The notes under the pieces: generated by a model
What the model saw: the letters and a program-made list of their open reading frames with translations, nothing else
Databases searched by the model: none
What the model was told of the DNA's origin: nothing
Made by a program: the position numbers and the translations under genes
Shown here: positions 55,979 to 64,000 of the stretch, piece by piece
Layout of the letters: each line of letters starts with the position of its first letter
Position numbering within the stretch: position 1 is the first letter of the stretch
NCBI RefSeq assembly: GCF_001577835.2
Contig: NC_029542.1
Span: 76,997 to 140,996, forward strand
Source: Coturnix japonica
Lineage: Eukaryota > Chordata > Aves > Galliformes > Phasianidae
Length of the DNA stretch: 64,000 nucleotides
Reading direction: 5' to 3'

Positions 55979-56270
55979 CGCGCCCCGCCGCGCCTCTGCC
56001 GTCTGCCCGGGAGAAGGACAGGAGCAGAGCACAGCCGCGCTCGGGTCGCGGCGAGACAGCACCCACGGGGCGGGCAGGGGGCGGGGCGCGAGGCAGAGCT
56101 GGGGTAGAGGCGGAGCGCGGCGTCTCGGTACTCGGATGCTCCGGACCCTGGGCTGATCCCCGTGCTTTTTTCCGTGCACGAGGGTCCCGGGTCTCAGCCA
56201 GCTATAGCACGGCTGCCCCCACGCATGGTCTGCCGGTCGGCAGCCTCTCCCTGCACGTGCTTTCCGAAGC
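55979..56270 (-). promoter_or_regulatory. GC-rich promoter block of VH-delta
   Basis: A CpG-dense block upstream of the leader, related to the other three but shorter (ggggcgggcagggggcgggg near 56068). Confidence 0.58.
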
Positions 56271-56279
56271 CCTGCGCTG

Positions 56280-56900
56280 AAATCCCTACATGGCCGTGCC
56301 CCCTCCCCTGACATAGGAACACGAGGCACCATATAGAAAACTCCCTCGAAATCTTTTACCCCATGCTCGCTCTTTCAGATGAACATAGATGTGCTGTTCC
56401 TCACTGCTCTGCTCTCTTCCCCCTCATCCCTTCTATGCTACTTGATTCCCACTAGTCTGGTTGACCCTGAGAGACCTCACCTGGCTTGGGTGTACCATCC
56501 CAGTCCCGTCCTCTCCTCACTTGACTTCCTTCACATCCCTGTCTTTTCTCAGATATGCTTGGGCTCTGGCTCTGCTTGTTCCTCAGCAAAACACTTGGTG
56601 CAACTTGGAAGGGTAGAAGACACTTTTAAATCCTCCTAAGGCTTCAGCTGAGAGTCATCTTTGTCTGAGGTCCCATTGTGAGATGAGACTCTTTGGTTCC
56701 AATCTTTAGCACAGGCCAGGTCAGATTGCAAGTACCATCTAATGGGGGAAAGTTAGCTAATTCTGTTCTGGTAGAATGGATGGTGTTTCTGGGACACGCA
56801 GGTCTGGAAAGTCCAAGTTGTTTTCTGGTGTGATTGTGATGTGAATGTGCAATGAAAGCATTAGAAGTAAGTGGTCTAAGACTACCATGGGCCCCTACCA
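56280..56900. other. VH-delta upstream flank
   Basis: The first 80 bases match other upstream flanks (ctccctcgaaatcttttacc). The rest has no recognised feature, except that 56840-56900 resembles 51880-51925 and 62370-62410 (ggcccctaccatgcatgctc). Confidence 0.5.
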
Positions 56901-56903
56901 TGC

Positions 56904-57265
56904 ATGCTCAGAATCACAGAAACACAGAATCATTGTGTTTGGAAGCGACCTCCAGAGATCATTGAGTCCAACCCTCCTGCCAAAGCAGGTTCCCTACACC
57001 AGGTTGCACAGGTAGGCATCCAGGCAGGTCTTGAATATCTACAGAGCTGGAGACTCCAACAACACCCCTGGGCAGCCTGTTCCAGTGCTCCGTTACCCTC
57101 ACTGTAAAGAAGTTCTTGTGCACATTCATGTGGAATTTCCTATGCTTCAGTTTCTGCCCGTTTCCCCTTGTCCTGTCTCCACACACTGCTGAAAAGAGTC
57201 TGGCCTTGCCACTTTGCCCCCCACACCTTAGAAATTTATAGACCTGGAACAGGTCCCCTCTCAGT
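56904..57265 (-). mobile_element. CR1 3' end
   Basis: A minus-strand CR1 3' end with agaatcacagaaacacagaa, then cagagatcattgagtccaac and the last RT codons. Truncated on the right. Confidence 0.82.
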
Positions 57266-57269
57266 CAGG

Positions 57270-60000
57270 GATCTGCAGAAGGTGGAGGAGCCCATTGGAA
57301 CAGGAGATCTGAGGGTGGGAAAAGAAGCAGTAGAGTGTAGAGCTGGGCTACTGTAGGGTACCCTGAGACACTCAGGGCTGTCTCAGCATAGCAGGACATG
57401 CCCTCTACAGCCCCCAAACCTTGCCCAGGGCATCCTCCATACCCTGTTTGTTGGAGTCCCCAACAAAAATCCCTCCTGGCCTCAGCGTGCATATATGAGC
57501 ATATGTACATGGGTTCATGTACATATATGTACATGATTAACAATGTAGGTAAGAGACTACTTATATGTCCAGGGGAAAATAAACTCTGCAGTACAGCTCC
57601 TTGTGCTGCACTACTCTAGGACTCCCCAGACAGTGAGGTTTCAAAATTCAGCTCTGGTTCTCTGTGTTATATATTTAGTCCTTAATGTTTATTGTGTTTC
57701 TTCTGAACAAACTCTTTTCTCATTTCTTTCTATTGTAAGAGAGACTGGGAAGACAGGAAGAACATTAGCAACATGTTCAGCTAGCACATGCTTGTGTGAG
57801 ACTGCTGCTACAGCAATGTCTGTTCTCTTTTCTGAGAAAAGCAGCCCAGATGAGACTTAGGAAACTTTATTGAAGTCCACCAAAAAATACTTGGCTGGAT
57901 TTAGACCTTCTTCCTTTCTGTTGTAAGATGAAGAGGCTTGTGGTTCACTATATTGACCCCAGTCCCTCTGAATTAAGACTCAAACAGAGTCAAGGTGTGA
58001 TCAAACAAGAGCGTGCCTTTGTTTATTAACTGATGAGCAGGTGAGAGAGGGAAAGAAAAGAGGAGGGAAAAAAAAGGAAGGGAAAGAAAAAAGAGAAAGG
58101 GAAAGGGAGAGGGACAGAGAAAGGGAGAGAAGGAAAAGGGAAATGGAAAGGAGTCACTACTGCAGATCCCACAATATCCTGAAGGTCCTTCCACCTTGAT
58201 CTCTTTCTAGAGATCACTGTTGGCAGTGAGGATGGAAATGCCTTTGATGCCGTATGACAGTACCTCCTACTTTGGCCAGGAGCTGCTGCCAGATGGAGTG
58301 GTGTCGCAAGCCATGCACATGCCATACTGCCATGCTTCTCCCTTTGCGTGGTGATCATGAAGGGCTGTGGTAGTAGGGGAGGACCCAAGACTGCCTTAAG
58401 CAAGGTACCTAACTCCTGGCTTCCCCATTGCACTTGTGTTTGTTTTACATCTTTCACAATAATGTTACAGAATAGCTTTGGTCCTCAGGTCTTCACAAGA
58501 TCATTACAGTTTGTCTCAACTGATTGGAAAGGGAGAGAATTCACAATGTTACAGTTCTGTATAGTGTTGTCAGAGTCTGAGCCAGAAAGAAACATGTCAC
58601 TTTATTCCCATGCTTTCCTTTGTTGTTCTGCCTGTGATTCAATCCCTGTGTCCTTTTCCTTATTCCACACCATTTGCATAATGATCAGGCTCCACATAAA
58701 GTATATATATCCCCTGAGCATCTTTATACCCAACACATAAATGCATACATTCTCATTAACCACTATTTCCTGTCTCTTAACAGATACACCCTTCCTGAAC
58801 TACAGGCTTCTCTCATTTCCCAAAACATCCATAAGAACGGTGTAACAGCCTCATCTGTCAAGGTGGTCACTCAGGACATGAGAAGCAGCATGTTCAATTC
58901 CTGGATGCCAACATCAGCTTTATCTGAGTCATTGCTGCACTCAACTTAGTAGGTTCCTTGACAAGTTCACTGTTTCTTGATTTCAGTTAATGTCTTCTGC
59001 AGTGCTTTCCTACAACATATAACTCTAATTATAGTTTAGCTTTACCTAAGGTTAAATCTCATTGAGGTACACGCCAGATCTTCCCAACCTTCTACATCAT
59101 CCAGAATAGCTAATTCTCTCAGCTACTGGATACCTCTCTCTATGGAAATTACTTACTTGGTAATTCACAGTATTTTCCTTGAAGGGTTACCTTTCTCTCA
59201 CATTTGGCAGGAATCATCTCCAGAGGCTGAGGACTAGTGCCTACTTTTCCAGTCACTCTGCTAAGGTCCTTTACCTTAGAAAGAGATCTCAGATACTGGA
59301 CCTTTTCCTAGCATCAGAGAAGCCAGTGGTAACATGTTCACTTGGAGGATGGCTGAAATCATTGTGCCTATTTCACAGATCACTAATGGATAAAGATTGT
59401 GGGATTTCTGACTCATTCACGAATTCTGTCTCTTCCCCATTCTGTTCTTGCTCTGCTGCAGAGCAGCCTGCCTTTTCTGATTCTTCCTTCCGTTCCTTCT
59501 TAGCAGAATCTTATTGTCCCTTACCATAATGAGATGACTTCTGGTACAGCTGTTTCTTCTTGACTAGAAAGGCAACTAATACCACAGATGGTTGGCTCCT
59601 TGGTTTATCCACAACATTGCTTTTTCATCCTCAGACCCAGAGACCTTCAGTTTCCCTTGAGGGTGCTGAATAGAGTTGAATAGAGCTCAAATAAACATGC
59701 TTGAATTAGATGCAATTTGGCTGTAATTTGCAGGGAGTTGGGTCTATTTCTCTGTCCAGATTCATGAAAACTACTTGCTGCCTCCTGGGTAGTTGTAGTG
59801 CAATTAACACAAAGTGACCAAGCAAGCTATAGCCTGGGAGCAGAGTAGGAAAGAAGTTGGGTTTTTTTGGGTTTTTTTGTTTGTTTTTTTTTTAAACAAC
59901 TAGAAACACTCTCAACCTTTCTTTTACTATATTCTTAAGGCTGTCTCCTAAGGAAGGACCTTGGGCACATTGCAGGAACCTCAGTAACCCCTTTGTTGCC
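57270..60000. other. V-region spacer, mostly unrecognised
   Basis: About 2.7 kb without a V exon or RSS that I could find. It holds a purine-rich GGAAA-type repeat at 58044-58156 and a T-rich run near 59860-59892. It is not clearly shared with the other unit spacers, so it may be an insertion or an older part. Confidence 0.4.
58044..58156. repeat. GGAAA purine-rich repeat
   Basis: About 110 bases of g/a with units such as gggaaaggg and gagaaagg. Confidence 0.88.
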
Positions 60001-60019
60001 AGCAACTCTACAGGGCTGG

Positions 60020-60290
60020 AGCTGCAGGAGACTTCCCAGCCCTTGCTCTGGAGTAAGTGAAGTAAGTCCTTGCTCTGGAGAGGCCTACTGGGATGCTTCT
60101 GGTACCAGGCTACATAAATAGAGGAAGCATTGGAGCAGTAAGAATATTACAGGGTCTATGTGTGCCTTGCTTGCCCTCATACTGCAGGCCTCAGTGCTTG
60201 TATCCCATTACCCTGAAATGCACATCAAGCCACAACCAGGCTGTTCATCCACTGCCATTCTGCCATTCTTTTTTGTTCTCATGGAATTGG
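60020..60290 (-). pseudogene. TRDV: TRDV relic
   Basis: Matches the TRDV exon at 41300-41520 across FR2 to FR1 and the acceptor (cttctggtaccaggctacat; aagccacaaccaggctgttc) but has many changes and no open frame. The 3' third of the exon is missing. Confidence 0.72.
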
Positions 60291-60655
60291 CTGAGCGATG
60301 GATTGGTGATGGGATTGGCGTCAATGCAAACAGGCAGTGCTGCTTCTAAAGCCCAAGTGATATGAGTGTCAAAGGGAAGAAGGGGACAAAGGGCAAGCAG
60401 AGAGGGTCTGCAGGCAAGGAGAGTGGCCAAGCTGATTTGGCAGCAAGAAATACACTGAGCATCTTTCTCAGCTCACAGTCCTGCCTTTAAGAGTCAGGAG
60501 CATGAAAGAAGTGGTAAAGGGAAAAGAGATCTTGCAGAAAGGACAGGGCTATCTGTGCAGTGATGTCTTCTTACCTCATGGAAGCAGCCCAAAGCTGCCA
60601 CAGCTCTCAGTAGCCCTGCAGATCATGCACCCTTGTCCATGGCTTCCTGGTAAGG

Positions 60656-60694
60656 GCTTTTTGTTAAACATCAGTTGGATTTCCTGTCACAGTG
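60656..60694 (-). promoter_or_regulatory. 23-RSS of VH-delta, heptamer CACTGTG
   Basis: Minus strand heptamer cactgtg (60688-60694), 23-base spacer acaggaaatccaactgatgt..., nonamer acaaaaagc (60656-60664). The best heptamer among the VH-delta genes. Confidence 0.85.
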
Positions 60695-61359
60695 CAAGGC
60701 CACAAAAGTAGCGAGCTGAGTCCCCAGGATGCAAGTGGTGAAGGGACAGAGATGCCACAGCTTGGGAATTGTTCCGGAAGACGGTGGCTCGACCTTCCAC
60801 TGCTGTCCCATATTTCTTCGTAGTACCAGCCTGGCTGCCGATGAATGACACCCATTCAGGAATGCCTCCGGGGGTCTGACGGTACCAGTGTATGTCATAG
60901 ACACTGAAGCTAAATCCAGATGTCTGGCAGAGCAGGGACACAGAGTCCCCAGATGCTCGCACATCTCCACCAAACTCTACCAGTTGCCACTGGGTGCACA
61001 CTCCTGGACAAGGACAGCAAAAGGAGCCAGGTCAGTATGCATCCACGGCAGCCATCCCGACCCCACAGATCATAAACACATGAGAGGTGAACCTCCTCTC
61101 TCCAACTCAAGCCCCAGGTAAGAGGCATTGCTCCTGCAAAAAGAGGATGCTCCAGCAGCATCCATGTCCCCACACAGCCTCCCTCTCCCACGCACAACAG
61201 CCGCTCCCCGGTACTGAAGGCGAGCTCCAGGCTTCAGCGCCCCCGCGGGGGAGCAGCGAGAGCCTCGCCCAGCCCCGGCCTCGCCGCCCTCCGTGCTCGC
61301 CTCTCACCTGCCGGCCCCAAGGCCAAGGCCAGCAGCCACGGCCCCAGCCCGGCCACCAT
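60695..61359 (-). CDS. VH-delta gene, leader plus V exon (divergent)
   Basis: Leader exon 61308-61359 (MVAGLGPWLLALALGPAG, donor gtgagag) and V exon 60695-61003 (acceptor cttgtccag). FR1 WQLVEFGGDVRASGDSVSLL then C; CDR1 GFSFSVYD; FR2 IHWYRQTPGGIPEWVSF; FR3 RATVFRNNSQAVASLSLHHL ending GDSARYFCGL. FR1 and FR2 (QLVE, QTPGG, EWVS) are nearer to ordinary VH than in its paralogues, and the V ends CGL rather than CAV. The shared leader but divergent V exon could mean conversion of the leader block among copies. Open throughout and likely functional. It is the V furthest from the D segments in this window. Confidence 0.92.
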
Positions 61360-61720
61360 CGCGCCCCGCCCCGCCGCACCACTGGAGTCTGCCGGGGGGG
61401 CGGACAGGAGCAGAGCGGGGCTCCGCTCGGGCCGCTCCTCGTAGGGCCTTGGCGAAGCAGCGCCCACCGCTCCACCCGGCCCGGCCCCGCGGCCCCTTCG
61501 GCGGAGGACGGGGCGGGACGCAGGGCAGCGTGGGGGGCAGAGGCGGAGCTCGGCTACCCGGCACTAGGAGGCTCCGGGCTGATCCCCGTGCAGCCCTCCG
61601 TGCTCGGGGTGACCGGGCCTCGGCCAGACAGCACGGCTGCCCCCATGCACGGGCTCTCGGCCCGCACCTTCTCCTTGCCCGTGCCTCCCCGAGCCCCACA
61701 CCGACATCCCTGCGCGGCCT
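61360..61720 (-). promoter_or_regulatory. GC-rich promoter block of VH-delta
   Basis: A CpG-dense block matching the one at 48041-48330 (ggccccttcggcggaggacg near 61491). Confidence 0.6.
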
Positions 61721-61854
61721 CCAAGTCTTCCCTTGATGTGGCACCATGGAGATATAACGCTAGAAATCTTTTACCGCATGATCCTCGTTTCAACTCCACT
61801 GGGTTCTTTCCTCCTAAATCCTCACACATCACGCAGCTGTCAGGGGACCCAGGG

Positions 61855-61980
61855 CTGTCTCTCACAGTGGTCCCAGCATGTTGTAGAAACTGAGTGCACT
61901 GTTTTCTAGCTCCAGCCCACTGATTACTTGGAACACAGGTGTCATCAGAGTACCATAGAAAACACTATATGGCCAGAATG
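61855..61980 (-). pseudogene. TRDV: TRDV 3' end relic with RSS trace
   Basis: Matches the 3' end of the TRDV exon and its RSS region (agggctgtctctcacagtgg; compare 41171). It reads LELENSALSFYNMLG in place of LELDDSALYFCTLLG, so the second cysteine is lost. The exon is cut off towards 61980. Confidence 0.7.
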
Positions 61981-62109
61981 TAAAACTCCAGCTCTCTCAG
62001 CCTGTCTACATTGTTACATAGGCTATTATTTTGCACTGATATCAGAACATTAGTATAAGGACCACTATATTCCTTTAGCAAAAGAAATCAATGAGTGCTG
62101 GTTCTAAAA

Positions 62110-63214
62110 TGTGATTAGTGTGTGAACAGTCTTGTTTTTTTCTCACAGATCCTGCTACACAGAAGTCACAATAGACTACTTTTCTCTTGGCATCGACCAG
62201 GTCCACTGACTTGTTCTTTCAATTTCACATTTACTCTTTTGGGTTAATAGTACAATAAGACAGAAAGCTGCTTCTTATTGCCTACCAAGCAATGGAAATG
62301 TGCCCTGACTGGGGACAAACAGGTAGAGGTCAGCCAAAAGTCACTGTGATGAAGCTGATGATGGAAAATTGAGGAAGAAGTCAGCGCTCTAAGACTACGT
62401 CAGGCTCAACCATGCATGCCCAGAAGGATGTTAGCATATCAGTTCTAGGAAAGAATGAATACGTACGTCAATGTACTGCATATGTATGTCTTAACTGTCT
62501 AAATGTAGAACTGGAACTCTGAGAGCACATGCTTGATTTATCATATTGCTGGTATTTATTGAGATGAATAAAGTAGTGTTGGATCCCTAAAATCGCACCG
62601 AAGTTAGTTTTCTGCCCTGATTTCACATGACAATAAGATGAGCTGTGGTATCTCCACTGACCATCTTTGTGGCTCTTCTCTGGACCCACTCCAAGAAGTC
62701 AGTGTCGTTCATATCCCCATCTCCCCAGAAGTGAATCCATTATTACAGGTTAGCTTTCATAAGAGCACAACAAATGGTTGGAATCACCTCACACGACCTG
62801 CTGGCTACACTTATTCTGATGCACATCCTTCGTTTGAATCAACACTTACTGCACTTCTGCAAGCTGTCTCACCAAACCATTATGACTCAATAGCTTTGCA
62901 ACATGGCCATGGAGGAAAATCTGGGCCATGCTAAACCCAAGGCCTAGTTAATGTGCACTAGATTACAGTTCAACATGCATCATATGAGGCCCCCAGAATA
63001 CCTTTTTCATGTCAGATTTTTTGATCCCTTGAGCTACACTTTCTCCCATTGGATACTATTACATACATGGGAAAGGCCTGTTTTCTGCACCTCGGTTGCA
63101 TTACACCATATAATTTGTGGCTACTAGAAAGAAACACTGAGAATTCTGGATTACTCTTATCACTCACTTTTTGGTCCACAGCTGCAGATCTGTTGCAGTG
63201 AGCTCTGCAGCCAA
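62110..63214. repeat. Duplicated block, copy 2
   Basis: Matches 51610-52244 plus 53935-54385, i.e. the same block without the young CR1. It contains an old CR1 relic (minus strand, about 62640-62830, tttgtggctcttctctggac) and the shared segment gttaatgtgcactagattac at 62947-62966. Confidence 0.75.
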
Positions 63215-63287
63215 TACTTCAGGGGACTACTAGGATACTGCTGGTATCAGGCCACACAAACATAAGAAGCATTGTAGTTATAAGTAC
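63215..63287 (-). pseudogene. TRDV: TRDV 3' remnant next to a mariner
   Basis: Near-identical to 54385-54442, ending at the same base before the mariner start. Confidence 0.72.
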
Positions 63288-63767
63288 ATGGGCTGCTCCA
63301 CAAGCAATGCCACCTGTCTTACTATATTGGCATGCAAGGACAGAGGAGGATGTTGACATTATGGCAGTGTATGTTGAACTTCCACCAGTATTCCATTACC
63401 TTTTCTTGCTGCGTAACACGTGGTAACAGAGGGGCAGTCAGACAGAATGGAGTCTGACATAAAAGAGCATACAAAGCAAAGGTATGAAGCTGAATTGCAC
63501 TATATGTACAGAATTTCAGGCCAGAGGAGAAGGCAACCATTCTTTTGCAATATGATAGGATCACACACCATATGAATTTGAAGGCCATGGTGCACATGGA
63601 CAATTTTGACAGAACAGTTCTTCCACAACCATGATACAGTCTGTATATGGCACCTTCAGCTTTCCATCTGTTTGGGCTGACAAAAAATGAACTGTGTGGG
63701 TAACCATTTCTGGTAATAATGCCAGCATAACAGCTGTGAAACTGTGCTACAACTCCACCAGTGCCGT

Positions 63768-63799
<32 letters not shown>

Positions 63800-63985
63800 G
63801 AAAAAAGGGCTCTTAATCATCACTAGTAAAATAGCATAACTAATATTGCTGACTGCGTTGAAAGATAATGTCATGCAGCTGTGATTCTGCTCAATCAAAC
63901 AGTGTTATTATGCTCTTTTAAACTGTTACAGCATCTTCAGAATCAAATGTGAGACATATGCAGAGTAACCTATGTACACAGAAGG
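63288..63985 (+). mobile_element. Mariner with internal deletion
   Basis: Begins catgggctgctccacaagca like the copy at 54443. It keeps the 5' part to about 63510, lacks the middle of the transposase, resumes at aggcaaccattcttttgcaa near 63531, and includes the DFHLFG-region trace near 63660. It ends with gcagagtaacctatgta near 63960-63976. A TA repeat (63769-63796) has grown inside. The TRDV remnant seems to continue after it to the window edge. Confidence 0.75.
63769..63796. repeat. TA dinucleotide repeat
   Basis: About 28 bases of perfect tatata inside the mariner. Confidence 0.95.
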
Positions 63986-64000
63986 ATCTCAGTTTGCCCA

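Overview
The window is vertebrate germline DNA from a bird. The evidence is many CR1 LINE copies with the typical octamer-like tail, avian ERVL-type LTRs, a mariner of the kind known from birds, and an immune-receptor locus with avian-style antibody-like delta V genes. It holds the delta portion, plus the adjoining alpha J cluster, of a T-cell receptor alpha/delta (TRA/TRD) locus. The whole locus is read on the minus strand, so transcription runs from high to low coordinates. I cannot name the species. As I recall, chicken keeps its antibody-like V-delta gene in a separate second delta locus, so having several here points to another bird, but this is only a hint.

Layout in transcriptional order (high to low). 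At 41-64 kb lies a V region: four complete antibody-like VH-delta genes (leader plus V exon), one VH-delta with an intact V exon but no leader, one VH-delta pseudogene, one conventional TRDV V exon, and several broken TRDV relics, some split by a mariner transposon. At 28.8 and 32.7 kb are two D-delta segments flanked by 12- and 23-type recombination signals (RSS). At 27.5 and 28.4 kb are two J-delta segments. TRDC lies at 23.8-25.2 kb with three coding exons and a probable spliced 3' untranslated part ending near 22.6 kb. From 13.2 kb down to the left edge lie fifteen J-alpha segments or relics. Most have a 12-RSS and a splice donor, and nine have a good FGxG core, although one of those nine has a damaged donor. 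TRAC is not in the window and should lie beyond the left end.

How it works: a VH-delta or V-delta gene (23-RSS) joins one or two D-delta segments (12-RSS on the V-facing... J/D sides arranged by the 12/23 rule) and a J-delta (12-RSS), and the product is spliced to TRDC. Rearrangement of V-alpha to J-alpha would delete the D/J/C-delta block. The VH-delta proteins have FR1-FR3 like immunoglobulin heavy chains but are wired to TCR-delta, a known arrangement in birds, amphibians and some fish.

History: the V region grew by segmental duplication. Blocks near 39-44, 51-56 and 60-64 kb share a mariner inserted into a TRDV exon, a common VH-delta 3' flank and near-identical GC-rich leader/promoter blocks. 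Later CR1 insertions split these blocks: one carries a long open RT reading frame (52.2-53.9 kb), another sits where a VH-delta leader should be (44.9-47.1 kb). The J-alpha cluster has a small triplication, one copy of which carries a two-part tRNA-derived SINE with a CR1-like tail.
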